NCBI GenBank assembly: GCA_021151805.1
Contig: JAGKWN010000006.1
Coordinates: 1-64,000 of the forward strand
Length of the DNA: 64,000 nucleotides
DNA from: Cytophagaceae bacterium
GTDB lineage: Bacteria; Bacteroidota; Bacteroidia; Cytophagales; Cytophagaceae
Direction: 5' to 3'
Below are positions 7,758 through 17,201 of the stretch, piece by piece; within the stretch, counting starts at the first letter, position 1, and every line of letters begins with the position of its first letter. The translations under genes and the position numbers were made by a program. The notes below the pieces were generated by a model that was not told where the DNA came from, did no database searches, and saw only the letters and a list, made by a program, of their open reading frames with translations.

Positions 7758-9173
7758 TTATTTCACCCGCTTATACACTTTTTTATCGTACGACGGCTGG
7801 TAAACCGTCTTCAGCTCAGGGATACGCTCGATCAACTGCGGCATCATAGAGATGTTATCTAAAATATAATCCGGTTTATTTTCAAGCAGGTTGGTATAAA
7901 TGTTTGAGATGTTCTCATAATCATTCAGGTTACCGAAATGGCGCAGCGCCAGGTTCCAGTCTGCATAAATCGTCGACTGTCGGTTGTGGATCAATGCCGC
8001 CGGATTATCTCCCAACAGCAGGATGTTGCTGTTGTGTATCGCATTGCCATTGTAGCGCACTTCAGCCGTTTTTAATACCAGGATAGAAGAATTGTTCGAA
8101 CGCGCGTGATCTGTATCGATCCGTTTGTTATGCAGGTGAATCAGGATGAGCAATATTGCGATGGTCCAGAAAATACTTTCCCGCAGCCAGGCACGCTCGA
8201 TCTCAATAAACAGAAACACGGTGAAGAATGTAAACACCGGTACTACAATATAAATATTGAAGAAGCCCCATTCTTTCATAATTAAAAATGCAAACAAGCC
8301 ATTCAAAAACCACATGATCATGATCTTCATGCTTGAATACTGAAAGTTCAGGAACTTGCTTTGCGAAGTAACATACATAAATGCCAGCACTGCTATTACA
8401 GTAGAAGGCAAGCCGACTTTGATGATTGAGAAGAAGTCGGCATAATAAACTGGCGCAGTATACAGCGTTCCTTTGATCAGGTTCTCAACTACTTCATAAA
8501 ACGAACCATTCAGGTAGTAGTAAGAGAATACCATTAACCAGGGGAAAAGGAAGGCGAACAGCAATTGAAAGAAACGTTTAACATCAAACGAACTGAACAC
8601 AAAGAAAGAATATACAATAAAGATAATGAAGCAGGCAAACGGCAGATAGAACAGGGATGCCACGCCCAGACAGGCGCCGGCAAAGAAGTGGTTCCTGGAC
8701 TTTTCTCCCATGCGCACATCTTTGAAAAGAAAATACATAACCGGAAGCATGAATGTTAAACCCAGCTGTACCGGTGATAGCGTAAAGAAATCGTAGTTGA
8801 TGGAACTGAACAACACATAAAAAAATGCCGGGTAAGAAGTTTTCTGGTCGTAGATATTTGTTTGTGTTACATAATAGTTAAACAGAAAAGCCTGGATCAG
8901 GCACAGCAGCAGCGAAAGCACGCGCACCGCCATAATGGATTTGCCAAACAGATATTCAATCATGTAATAGGTGCCGGCACTGAATGGTTCTAAAGAAGTC
9001 CAGATGTCTTTATACAACACTTTTTGAAAGCCCATCATTTCACCCACAGACAGCCATTGCAAAGAAGGAATGATATATACTTCATCCGTAAACCAGTAAA
9101 AGCGCACCAGGAAGGCTATTATCGCTACAATCAGCAGACGGAAGGGATCTAATTTTCTTAAAAACTCTAACAC
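7758..9173 (-). CDS. Multi-pass membrane protein, GT-C glycosyltransferase-like
   Basis: 471 residues with about nine hydrophobic segments in the first 370 residues, then a soluble C-terminal tail of about 100 residues. The first loop carries an acidic motif (FTDEVY) followed by YKDIW and a segment ending YLFGKS. This layout is like GT-39/ArnT-type enzymes, which use lipid-linked sugars and have an acidic residue in loop 1. Sequence similarity visible by eye is weak, so the enzymatic role is an inference. It is convergent with rpiB and divergent from rbfA, and it has no sugar-pathway neighbour. Confidence 0.5.
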   Translation of the reverse strand: MLEFLRKLDPFRLLIVAIIAFLVRFYWFTDEVYIIPSLQWLSVGEMMGFQKVLYKDIWTSLEPFSAGTYYMIEYLFGKSIMAVRVLSLLLCLIQAFLFNYYVTQTNIYDQKTSYPAFFYVLFSSINYDFFTLSPVQLGLTFMLPVMYFLFKDVRMGEKSRNHFFAGACLGVASLFYLPFACFIIFIVYSFFVFSSFDVKRFFQLLFAFLFPWLMVFSYYYLNGSFYEVVENLIKGTLYTAPVYYADFFSIIKVGLPSTVIAVLAFMYVTSQSKFLNFQYSSMKIMIMWFLNGLFAFLIMKEWGFFNIYIVVPVFTFFTVFLFIEIERAWLRESIFWTIAILLILIHLHNKRIDTDHARSNNSSILVLKTAEVRYNGNAIHNSNILLLGDNPAALIHNRQSTIYADWNLALRHFGNLNDYENISNIYTNLLENKPDYILDNISMMPQLIERIPELKTVYQPSYDKKVYKRVK

Positions 9174-9298
9174 AGGCGTTTAATTTTATACCAAATTAAG
9201 CATTTTTTCGCTTTGAAGATAAGCAGAATGGAACATTACCCGACTCTTTTTTGTATTTTTACAGTTCCTTTAACAAAGGTTTTAGAATAAACAGAAAT

Positions 9299-9700
9299 AT
9301 GGAAAGTGTAAGACAACAAAAGGTAGCAAGATTGATTCAGAAAGAAATGGCTGACATCTTTTTGAAGGAAAGCAGAATGCTATTTGGCAATGTATTTATT
9401 TCCATCACAACGGTTCGGATGAGCCCCGATTTAAGCGTGGCTAAATTATACCTGAGCATCATGATGGCTGCCGACAAAAAAGGCATGCTGAAAGAAATTC
9501 AGGCACAAAGTAAAGAATTGAGAAAGTTATTGGGCGAGCGCATCCGCAAGCAGGTTCGGATTATTCCTGAAATTGTTTTCTATCTGGACGACAACGTGGA
9601 CTATGCAAACCATATGGATGATGTTATGTCTAAAATAACCATTCCTAAAAAAGAAGATGAGAATTTTGACCCGAATGAATATCCGGGACTGAAAGAATAA
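9299..9700 (+). CDS. rbfA: Ribosome-binding factor A
   Basis: Small KH-type protein that binds the immature 30S subunit and helps 16S rRNA 5'-end maturation. The start MESVRQQKVARLIQKEM at 9299 is chosen because the upstream extension to 9251 shows no family similarity. The result is 133 residues, typical length. RbfA features are the basic N-terminal helix and VRMSPDLSVAKLYLS. The following permease gene starts 21 bases after the stop, so both are probably on one transcript. Confidence 0.93.
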   Translation: MESVRQQKVARLIQKEMADIFLKESRMLFGNVFISITTVRMSPDLSVAKLYLSIMMAADKKGMLKEIQAQSKELRKLLGERIRKQVRIIPEIVFYLDDNVDYANHMDDVMSKITIPKKEDENFDPNEYPGLKE

Positions 9701-9721
9701 TCATTTCTAACAGAAAATTCA

Positions 9722-10945
9722 TTGAAGTCAATTTTATTCATTGCCCGCCGCTATTATTTTTCAGGGAAGAATCTGCTTCTCATCAATGTAATATCATCAC
9801 TTTCTATTTTAGTGGTGGCCGTAATTACTATGGCCCTGGTAATAGGCATGTCTGTTTTCAACGGCATGGAAAACCTGATCCGCTCGCTCTACAACTCCTT
9901 TGATCCGGAAATAAAAATAACGCCCAAAGACGGCAAGACCTTTGAAATGACCGACAGCCTGTTGCGTGTAATACAGCGCACCGACGGCGTTTTCATCATT
10001 ACCCAGGTAATCGAAGACAATGCGGTGCTTAGTTATAAAAACGAAACAGATGTAATCAAGATCAAAGGCGTTTCAGAAAATTTCGCATCACAACACAGAA
10101 TGGATTCATTCATTGTTGACGGTAGTGTAAACATGTTCAGGCATGGCCAGAACATGGCGCTGATCGGCCGGGGCGTGCAATACAAATTGTCTGTGCCGGT
10201 AAACAATCAATTCTCACCCGTACAGATCTATTATCCGGATAAAAACAAAATAAAGAAAATCGGTTCAATCGATGCGTTCCGCATAAGTACCATTCATGTG
10301 GGCGGTGTGTTTGCTATTGAAAAACAATACGACGACAACTATGTTTTTGTGCCGCTTGATTTTGCACGCGAACTCATGAATTACGAAAATGAACGTACAT
10401 CGCTGGAGATCAAAGTTGCTGAAGGCGCCGATATTGATGATGTACAGGATCGCTTAAAACAAAACCTGGGCTCTTCTTTTCTTATTCTGAATAGCGATGA
10501 ACAACACAAAGGTTTGCTGAAAGCTATATTGGTCGAAAAATTTGTAGTGAATATTATGCTTAGTTTTATTCTGGCTATTTCATCGGTAGGAATATTCTTC
10601 TGCTTAACCATGCTTACACTGAACAAGCGTAAAGACATCGCCGTGCTCAAATCCATGGGTGCTACAAAAACATTCATTCGCAACCTGTTTCTCACAGAAG
10701 GCCTGCTGATTGCATTTTCAGGCGCAGCCATCGGCCTTACGTTCGGGGTTGCTATTTGTTACCTGCAGCAGCATTACGGTTTTGTTACCATTGGCACAGA
10801 AACATCCATTATTGAGGAATATCCGGTCGAACTGCGCTGGAATGATCTGATCTGGATTTCCTGTACCGTAATTTGTATTTCTTTCCTTGCAGCCATAAGA
10901 CCTTCAATTATAGCCTCCAAGCTGGATTTGAAGAAACATTTGTAG
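9722..10945 (+). CDS. LolC/LolE-type lipoprotein-release permease
   Basis: 407-residue FtsX/MacB-fold permease. One transmembrane helix near residues 22-44 is followed by a periplasmic domain of about 230 residues, and three helices sit at the C-terminus. The N-terminus (FIARRYYFSGK) and the cytoplasmic loop LNKRKDIAVLKSMGAT are characteristic of LolCE proteins, which extract lipoproteins from the inner membrane for transfer to LolA. No ATPase gene (lolD) is adjacent. The start must be TTG at 9722, because the frame is closed by a TAA at 9698 and no ATG or GTG precedes the conserved start. Confidence 0.85.
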   Translation: MKSILFIARRYYFSGKNLLLINVISSLSILVVAVITMALVIGMSVFNGMENLIRSLYNSFDPEIKITPKDGKTFEMTDSLLRVIQRTDGVFIITQVIEDNAVLSYKNETDVIKIKGVSENFASQHRMDSFIVDGSVNMFRHGQNMALIGRGVQYKLSVPVNNQFSPVQIYYPDKNKIKKIGSIDAFRISTIHVGGVFAIEKQYDDNYVFVPLDFARELMNYENERTSLEIKVAEGADIDDVQDRLKQNLGSSFLILNSDEQHKGLLKAILVEKFVVNIMLSFILAISSVGIFFCLTMLTLNKRKDIAVLKSMGATKTFIRNLFLTEGLLIAFSGAAIGLTFGVAICYLQQHYGFVTIGTETSIIEEYPVELRWNDLIWISCTVICISFLAAIRPSIIASKLDLKKHL

Positions 10946-11098
10946 TGTATAAGCACACATTTTTGTGAATAAATTCTCCCGAAACTTCACACATAAAGAA
11001 GGGTAGTTTGCTATATTGTAAATTACTTTTCTGATGAAATAGTTTGATGGAAAGTTTCCTGACAGCTATTAATTCAGTCGCCCTAAACTGTTTGCAAA

Positions 11099-14032
11099 GT
11101 GAAAGTATCAACCACAGAACCGTTTCAAATCATCTACTCGCTGTTTGAGCATGAGTACCTGGGGTATCTTTTTGAATCTTTTGTCATTCAATTGGATCAC
11201 CAGCGCAGACTCACGCTGAAGCACCAGAACATTTCTGCCAAGAATGCTGATGAATTTGCGCGCGAACTGGATGAAACAGATTTTAAGCTGATCAAACTGA
11301 TTGACTCCATTCAGCAGGAGGCGATCGTAAAGAAATTTTACAATAAGAAAATTACCCCTGCAGAATTTTTCCTCAAGATCTACCACAAGGAAAAAGGGGA
11401 CGAACTCATACAGGATGCCATACGCTCCTATATTGAATTAAAGAAAAACGAAATCCTGTGTCTGCTTGAAAATAAAATGCTGTTTGAAATGGGGCATGAT
11501 GGCGAACCTACGTGGAAACGCCTGGCGCTGGCTCCTGAAAAGGCAAACATTTTATTTCACTTCATGCGCAATGAAGACAACACACATTATTTTCCGACAA
11601 TTAAATACGACGGGCAGAAAATTGATTTTCAATATAAGAACGCTATCATCGTATGCAGCATGCCCGCGTGGCTGCTGGTCGACAATACCGTGTACCATTT
11701 CAACAAAGATGTTGATGGCAACAAACTGAAACCATTCCTGAACAAAAAATTCATCCTGGTCCCACGTAAAATGGAAGAGACCTACTATGAAAAATTTGTT
11801 ACTCAGATTGTAGCTTCGTTTGATGTGCATGCAAAAGGATTTACCATTCATGCAGAAGAATATTCGCCGAAGCCTGTATTAACCATTACGGAGCTGGCCG
11901 TTGTGAAAGCACCGACCTTGTTGTTTGGCGAAGAAGGCAACGGTACGGAAGTAGCGGTTTCAGAAGAAAATAAAATCCTGCTGAGCCTGGATTTTCAATA
12001 CGGTAGTTTCATTTTTTCATCAGACAAACTTTCACCGTCTTTTGTGAAAATGGAAAAGACCGACGACTCGTATATTTTCCATAAAGTAAAACGCGATTCA
12101 GACAAAGAGAAAGCTTTTCTGGATATTCTGCGCAATTCCGAATTGGAATTCAAGAGCGGAAAAGTAACACTGGAAAAATCGAAGATGTTCTCCTGGCTAT
12201 CCGCCAACCGCGACGCGCTGGAAGCACAAGGACTGGTGATCCGCCAGAACCTGAAAGACGGCAAGCGTTATTTCGTTGGCGCATCGTCCATCAGTTTAGA
12301 AGTAAAAGAAAACAACGACTGGTTTGATATTTATGCAGTCGTACGTTTCGGTGAATTTGAAATACCATTCCTGAAACTGAAACAATACATTCTGAAAAAG
12401 AAAAAGGAGTTTGTATTGCCGAATGGCGAGATTGCTGTGATTCCAGAAGAGTGGTTCAGTCAGTATTCTGACCTCTTCTCTTTCATTGAAAACGATGCCG
12501 ATGACCTGAAGCTTCGCAAGCATCACATGGCATTGGTTAAAGAACTGCAGAACGACCGTCTGGCGCAGGTTTCCATGGATCGTAAGCTTGAACGTTTACG
12601 CGATTTTCAGGAGATTGAAGATTATACCTTGCCTGCAGAATTTAAAGGTGAACTGAGACCTTACCAGAAGGCCGGATATAACTGGATGCGATTCCTGAAT
12701 CAATATAACTTTGGCGGCTGTCTGGCAGACGACATGGGTTTGGGTAAAACCGTACAGACACTTGCCTTGCTGCAATCCTTGCAGGGACAGTCTGAAGGGC
12801 GTGCGAGCCTATTGATCATGCCAACATCCCTGGTGTACAACTGGGAAATGGAAGCGCGCAAATTTACTCCGGAGTTGAAAATCCTGAACTATACAGGGAT
12901 CAATCGTATAAAGGATGCTGAGCAGTTCCAGAACTATGACATCATCATTACTTCATACGGCACCATACGTATTGATATAGAATTGTTCAAACAATATCAG
13001 TTCTATTACACCATTCTGGATGAATCCCAGGTAATCAAGAATCCGGAATCAATCATTGCAAAAGCAGTAAAAGAACTGAACAGCAAACACAGACTGATCT
13101 TAACAGGTACCCCGGTTGAGAACAGTACGATGGACCTGTGGTCGCAGATGACCTTTGTAAACCCCGGTTTACTGGGTACGCAGCAGTTCTTCAGAAATGA
13201 ATTCCTGAATCCGATTGAGAAGAAACAGGATGAAGCCAAAACGAAACGCTTATACAGCATCATAAAACCTTTCATCCTGCGCAGGCAAAAATCGCAGGTA
13301 GTGAAAGACCTGCCGGAGAAGATCGAGAATGTCCATTATTGTATCATGACGCCGGAGCAGGAAGCTGAGTATGAAAAAGTAAAATCGAATTACAGAAATT
13401 TAATTCTCGAATCGATTGACGAAAAAGGATTGGCCGGAAGCCAGATCCTGCTTTTACAGGGCTTGACCAAGCTTCGTCAGATTGCCAACCACCCGAGTCT
13501 GATCGAAGAAACATTCGAAGGCACTTCAGGTAAAATGGACGATGTGAATCACATGCTCCACAATGCGCTCGATCTTGATCATAAAATTCTGGTGTTCTCT
13601 CAGTTTGTAAAGCACTTACAGTTGTATGCAGAGCAGCTGGATAAAGCAGGCATTAAATATGCATACCTCGACGGACAAACCCGCGATAGGCAGGCAGAGG
13701 TAGAGCGTTTCCAGAAAGAAGAAGATATCCGCGTATTCTTAATTTCACTGAAAGCCGGCGGCTTAGGGTTGAATTTAACAGCAGCGGATTATGTGTTCCT
13801 GCTTGATCCATGGTGGAATCCGGCGGTTGAAGCACAGGCGGTGGATAGAGCGTACCGGATCGGACAAAAGAATACGGTGTTCACGTATAAATTCATCACC
13901 AAGAATACCGTTGAAGAAAAAATTCTGAATCTGCAGAAAAATAAACTCAAACTTGCAAACGATCTGATCAGTTCAGAAGAGACCTTCTTCAAAGCACTGA
14001 GCAGAGAAGACATACAATCAATCTTTGATTAA
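11099..14032 (+). CDS. SNF2-family DEAD/DEAH-box helicase
   Basis: 977-residue SWI2/SNF2 ATPase. The first 500 residues are a family-specific region without clear motifs. The ATPase half has Walker A DDMGLGKT (about 543-550), motif II DESQ (about 640, in place of the common DEAH or DEGH), LTGTPVEN, and in the C-terminal lobe FSQF, SLKAGGLGLNLT and DRAYRIGQ. Such proteins translocate along double-stranded DNA and remodel DNA-bound proteins such as RNA polymerase, as RapA does, but the exact client is unknown. The start is GTG at 11099. The upstream spacer is 153 bases, and a hairpin terminator follows. Confidence 0.9.
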   Translation: MKVSTTEPFQIIYSLFEHEYLGYLFESFVIQLDHQRRLTLKHQNISAKNADEFARELDETDFKLIKLIDSIQQEAIVKKFYNKKITPAEFFLKIYHKEKGDELIQDAIRSYIELKKNEILCLLENKMLFEMGHDGEPTWKRLALAPEKANILFHFMRNEDNTHYFPTIKYDGQKIDFQYKNAIIVCSMPAWLLVDNTVYHFNKDVDGNKLKPFLNKKFILVPRKMEETYYEKFVTQIVASFDVHAKGFTIHAEEYSPKPVLTITELAVVKAPTLLFGEEGNGTEVAVSEENKILLSLDFQYGSFIFSSDKLSPSFVKMEKTDDSYIFHKVKRDSDKEKAFLDILRNSELEFKSGKVTLEKSKMFSWLSANRDALEAQGLVIRQNLKDGKRYFVGASSISLEVKENNDWFDIYAVVRFGEFEIPFLKLKQYILKKKKEFVLPNGEIAVIPEEWFSQYSDLFSFIENDADDLKLRKHHMALVKELQNDRLAQVSMDRKLERLRDFQEIEDYTLPAEFKGELRPYQKAGYNWMRFLNQYNFGGCLADDMGLGKTVQTLALLQSLQGQSEGRASLLIMPTSLVYNWEMEARKFTPELKILNYTGINRIKDAEQFQNYDIIITSYGTIRIDIELFKQYQFYYTILDESQVIKNPESIIAKAVKELNSKHRLILTGTPVENSTMDLWSQMTFVNPGLLGTQQFFRNEFLNPIEKKQDEAKTKRLYSIIKPFILRRQKSQVVKDLPEKIENVHYCIMTPEQEAEYEKVKSNYRNLILESIDEKGLAGSQILLLQGLTKLRQIANHPSLIEETFEGTSGKMDDVNHMLHNALDLDHKILVFSQFVKHLQLYAEQLDKAGIKYAYLDGQTRDRQAEVERFQKEEDIRVFLISLKAGGLGLNLTAADYVFLLDPWWNPAVEAQAVDRAYRIGQKNTVFTYKFITKNTVEEKILNLQKNKLKLANDLISSEETFFKALSREDIQSIFD

Positions 14033-14072
14033 GGCCAAGTGCGTAAAGCCGAAGGCTGAACGCCTTAATTGT

Positions 14073-14104
14073 ATAGCCCACGACTGAAGTCGCGGGCTAT
14101 TTTT
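14073..14104 (+). terminator. Hairpin terminator, CCCACGACTGAAGTCG family (copy 1)
   Basis: ATAGCCC-A-CGACT and its complement, with one A-C mismatch, form a stem around GA, followed by TTTTT. It ends the SNF2 gene. An almost identical hairpin lies at 14615-14646. Confidence 0.85.
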
Positions 14105-14130
14105 ATCATCGAATAGTTAATGTTGAATTT

Positions 14131-14439
14131 TTAAAGCCAGACAATAGCAAACAATAGGCAAAGGAAAGCAGGGAAAATCAGATAATACATTTTAATGATA
14201 CTGTTCTTTGTAAATGCAAGCCATACAAAAATCACATCAGCTGTATATACCAGCGCTACTAAAAGTAAAGGAAGAATAAAGGTAGATGGGTGCGCGCTTG
14301 TTGAATAGAATAATATGCAGGCAATCGTTAATGCAAGCAGATTCATTCCAATCAATGAGTAGAATGTTTTATGTTGATCGATGAACCGCATAAAATTATT
14401 TGATACGCACGATTCTTTTTTGAGAAGGGTCTGTAGCAC
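14131..14439 (-). CDS. Small membrane protein, unknown
   Basis: 102 residues with three strongly hydrophobic segments (about 28-48, 54-76 and 82-101) and a charged N-terminus. No recognised family. The true start could be the internal Met of MRFIDQHKT (residue 17), which would leave the membrane segments intact. It sits on the minus strand between two copies of the same terminator hairpin, downstream of the DoxX-like gene, and may be expressed alone. Coding status is supported by an uninterrupted frame with a coherent membrane topology. Confidence 0.5.
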   Translation of the reverse strand: MLQTLLKKESCVSNNFMRFIDQHKTFYSLIGMNLLALTIACILFYSTSAHPSTFILPLLLVALVYTADVIFVWLAFTKNSIIKMYYLIFPAFLCLLFAIVWL

Positions 14440-14614
14440 TATCAGGAATGATTTTGCTTCTCATTTTAAAAAATTCATAAAACCGTTTTCCATAGATAAT
14501 TTTAAAAAATCATCTATCAGCTCATCCTGAGCTTTTTCAAAAGATTGTATGACAGGTTCTTTTTCATTCGCCTTTACTAATATACTATACTTTCAGGTAA
14601 TTTAAAACCTATAA

Positions 14615-14646
14615 AAAAAGCCCACGACTGAAGTCGTGGGCTTTTT
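14615..14646. terminator. Hairpin terminator, CCCACGACTGAAGTCG family (copy 2)
   Basis: A perfect stem AAAAAGCCCACGACT / AGTCGTGGGCTTTTT closes a GA loop. It lies 18 bases past the DoxX-like stop codon and is the natural terminator for that gene. Confidence 0.9.
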
Positions 14647-14663
14647 CATGAGAACAGTGTTGC

Positions 14664-15032
14664 TTATGCAGACACTTTTTTTGTTTTATGCAGATAAATA
14701 TTTGATACAACCAGAGCAATCAGCAAAAAGAAAATCATCGGCGTACCATTTGGATCGTTGATTGCAAAGTGTGTTATAATGGCAGAAATAAAGTTAATAC
14801 CAAAACCTGCATATGCCCACTCTTTCACCCGCGTTGGAATCTGCGGAACAATCAGTACAACTGCACCAATAAGTTTAGCTATACCCAGTTCTACTCTGAA
14901 GTAATCCGGAAAACCAAGTTTTACAAAACCTGCCGCAACTTCCGGATTCGCAAAGTACATCACTCCGCTCATTAGCATCATAGCAGTAACTATACCTGTA
15001 GATACCCAGTAAATAATTTTATCCTTTTTCAT
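14664..15032 (-). CDS. DoxX-like membrane protein
   Basis: 122 residues with four transmembrane helices, matching the DoxX-like family (short quinone- or stress-linked membrane proteins). The N-terminus KKDKIIYWVSTGIV and the loop VKLGFPDYFRVELGIAKLIG are characteristic. The gene is transcribed away from an HxlR regulator across a 91-base spacer that carries repeated TTACC motifs. The arrangement suggests it is the regulator's target, as seen for DoxX and nitroreductase genes next to HxlR in other bacteria. Its biochemical activity is unknown. Confidence 0.8.
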   Translation of the reverse strand: MKKDKIIYWVSTGIVTAMMLMSGVMYFANPEVAAGFVKLGFPDYFRVELGIAKLIGAVVLIVPQIPTRVKEWAYAGFGINFISAIITHFAINDPNGTPMIFFLLIALVVSNIYLHKTKKVSA

Positions 15033-15070
15033 AATCGATTTGTTTTTCTTTTGATTGATGATGCAATTTA

Positions 15071-15109
15071 GGTAAATTTGATTACCAAAAGTTACCAGTT
15101 ACCCAAAAG
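15071..15109. promoter_or_regulatory. Candidate HxlR operator
   Basis: GGTAA (15071-15075) and TTACC (15082-15086) form an inverted repeat. TTACC then recurs directly at 15092 and 15099, the outer copies as TTACCAAAAG and TTACCCAAAAG. The sites lie between the divergent DoxX-like and HxlR genes, within reach of both promoters. Confidence 0.5.
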
Positions 15110-15123
15110 TAAGCACTACTGAT

Positions 15124-15471
15124 ATGGTCGTAAAACACAGTCATAAAGAATGCAGTTCATCACTAATGGCCGTTCGCGATGCATTGGATGTAGTGAGTGG
15201 CAAATGGAAATTGCAGATCATTATTTCCATCAACACAGGAAATCACAGGTTTAGAGAAATTCAGCGCAGTATTCCCAACATTTCTTCTAAAGTGCTGGCA
15301 AAGGAATTAAAAGACCTGGAAGAGCATGAATTGATCAAACGTACCGTGTACGATGATTCACCGGTATTGGTAGAATATACCGTATTGCCTTATGCAGATA
15401 CGCTGGATGATGTGATCAAAGCCTTATATGATTGGGGCATACAACACCGAAAAAAAATATTGAAAAAGTAA
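15124..15471 (+). CDS. HxlR-family transcriptional regulator
   Basis: 115-residue winged-helix regulator. The family pattern is clear: DVVSGKWKLQII, FREIQRSIPNISSKVLAKELKDLEE cut here to FREIQRSIPNISSKVL, and a C-terminal GIQHRKK. A Cys at position 10 (KECSSS), just before the first helix, matches the thiol-switch Cys of YodB, HypR and QorR, so it may sense quinones, aldehydes or disulfide stress. It probably controls itself and the divergent DoxX-like gene through the repeated TTACC sites. A heptamer array lies between this gene and the convergent YwqG-type gene. Confidence 0.9.
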   Translation: MVVKHSHKECSSSLMAVRDALDVVSGKWKLQIIISINTGNHRFREIQRSIPNISSKVLAKELKDLEEHELIKRTVYDDSPVLVEYTVLPYADTLDDVIKALYDWGIQHRKKILKK

Positions 15472-15493
15472 GCCTAAGTCCTGATGTATTTGC

Positions 15494-15528
15494 GTTAGGC
15501 CTTAGGCTTTAAGCCTTGAACCTTAATC
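15494..15528. repeat. Heptamer tandem array, CTTAGGC family
   Basis: Five 7-base units in exact register: GTTAGGC, CTTAGGC, TTTAAGC, CTTGAAC, CTTAATC. The last unit touches the stop codon of the minus-strand gene at 15529. An inverted partial copy (AGCCTAA, GTCCTGA) begins at the stop codon of the convergent HxlR gene. Confidence 0.75.
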
Positions 15529-16374
15529 CTACGTTGCATCAAAAGATGCAAAGGCATTTTCAAATCTTCGCTGTTTAAGATCATCTTTGTGAATACCGAT
15601 GAAGATCCACGAATCTATATGTCCGTAGTCGTCCAGGATGACCGTATATAAAAGTTCAAAGTCCTTTAATATCTGCTTCGCTTCATTCTTTGCTTGTCCG
15701 TGTGAAGCTTCGATACGCACCCAGTCTGTAGCACCAGAAGCATCCACATAACCCAGGTATTGATACGCCCAGCTCCAGACTGCACGCATATCCGGAGCGC
15801 CGCCAACTTTTATGCTGCCAGACTTTCCTACGATCTCTTCTATCAATCCGTAATTCAGATCCATCATTCCGTAGAAATCTTCATCTGACACTTCTGCGCC
15901 CTCAAAGATGTACGACTGACTTTCGTGAATACTGTAGGTCTCGATCGGCGTATATTTATATGCACCTTCATCGGCATGATTCGGTGTTTGTACATCTGCG
16001 GGAATGGTGGGGAGATAGAGTACTTTAAATTGCCCGGTCTTTTCAGGGAAAGAATCAGGCGACTCGACAATATCGAGGAAGAAATACAACATGCCTTCGT
16101 GCGGAAAATTTTCAAGCGAAACAAGATCTTTACAATTGATCTGCATGAGCAGTTTTAATGGTCGTTCCTGGTATTGCGGAATCAACGTGTCACTTAAAAA
16201 ATGCGGCAAGCCGCCGGCTTTTGAATCACCAGGAGTTGGAGTTGATTTCTCATCTACATTATATTCTACCCGTGCTAAAATATGATCATTGATCAGCGCA
16301 GCAGTTTTTTTGCTTAGTACCGATGATACTTTCGCCTTGATTTTATCTTCCACCGATTTCTTTTTCCAGAACAT
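15529..16374 (-). CDS. YwqG-like protein (DUF1963)
   Basis: 281 residues from the Met at 16374; the frame stays open to 16518, but that extension has no family similarity and a lysine-rich MFWKKKSVEDK start is more natural. The body matches the YwqG/DUF1963 family: GGLPHFL, LLMQINCKDL, GMLYFFLD and a late GGAPDMR. Members are cytosolic proteins of unknown function. It lacks a signal peptide. It is convergent with the HxlR regulator. Confidence 0.75.
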   Translation of the reverse strand: MFWKKKSVEDKIKAKVSSVLSKKTAALINDHILARVEYNVDEKSTPTPGDSKAGGLPHFLSDTLIPQYQERPLKLLMQINCKDLVSLENFPHEGMLYFFLDIVESPDSFPEKTGQFKVLYLPTIPADVQTPNHADEGAYKYTPIETYSIHESQSYIFEGAEVSDEDFYGMMDLNYGLIEEIVGKSGSIKVGGAPDMRAVWSWAYQYLGYVDASGATDWVRIEASHGQAKNEAKQILKDFELLYTVILDDYGHIDSWIFIGIHKDDLKQRRFENAFASFDAT

Positions 16375-16572
16375 AATAAAAACAGGTTTTAACTTCTTAT
16401 ATGGAAAGCTACGAATTAGTAAATAAATGTTTGCAGTTTTTGAAAGGTAAATAATAAGTCTCAATTTAGTATGAAGTAAAAATCCCCTCGCAATAGAAAT
16501 GACGCGAAACTTCACCATTACAGAAGAACCTGTTTCAGAAACAGAAAAAGGCTGGTTGGTTTATCCGTCCAG

Positions 16573-17058
16573 GTGGCTTTAGGCAAAGGACATTTGTTTG
16601 CACAACTCTTCCTCTATGTTTTATTAGCAACACTGGTAGTTACGATGGGTTATGGAATCGACAACATGCCTAAAAATGGCGTATTGGAAGCTCTTTTTGG
16701 GTGGACAATTTTTTTCATCACGTTCCTTTTTTTGTTGTGGCTATTCGTATTTAAGCTTTCACCTTTCATCCATAAAGAATTCATTTTAAACTCAACATTG
16801 GAAAACAAAAAAGACGTAAGACGTTTTCTGCTGAAAGGTAGAGTATTTTCAAAACGCGTTGATCCAGGGGATGCGGCCGATAGTTATTATATCTCTCTGC
16901 ATACGGATTATGAACTGAAAGTCTATCAATCTTTTTTCGATGCTTGTGAAGAAGGAAAAGCAGTTGAGATCAGACTGATTGTGATGGATTACAAAGCGGA
17001 ACAGCCTTTTCCCGATCAAGGAGTGATTGTTGAAGCTGTAATGCCTGAAAGATCATAA
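16573..17058 (+). CDS. Hypothetical membrane protein, possibly frameshifted at its start
   Basis: 161 residues in this frame from GTG at 16573. Two hydrophobic helices (about 10-25 and 39-60) are followed by a cytoplasmic domain of about 90 residues with no recognised motif. A separate short frame starts with ATG at 16499, reads 27 residues ending PSRWL and stops at 16580-16582, overlapping this GTG. Adding one T to the CTTT run at 16577-16580 would join them as PSRWLLGKGHLFAQ and give a normal soluble N-terminus. The break could be a real mutation or a sequencing error in a homopolymer. Function is unknown. Confidence 0.55.
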   Translation: MALGKGHLFAQLFLYVLLATLVVTMGYGIDNMPKNGVLEALFGWTIFFITFLFLLWLFVFKLSPFIHKEFILNSTLENKKDVRRFLLKGRVFSKRVDPGDAADSYYISLHTDYELKVYQSFFDACEEGKAVEIRLIVMDYKAEQPFPDQGVIVEAVMPERS

Positions 17059-17201
17059 GGATGTTTTTAGAGGGGGATTTTTTACGACACAGTAGAATTC
17101 AATTTACAGTACAATATTTTATATTTATATATATAACAGATTTATATTCTGTTTAATAACCAAAAATTGCCTACTTGTAAAATAAAATTTTATTAGAATA
17201 C

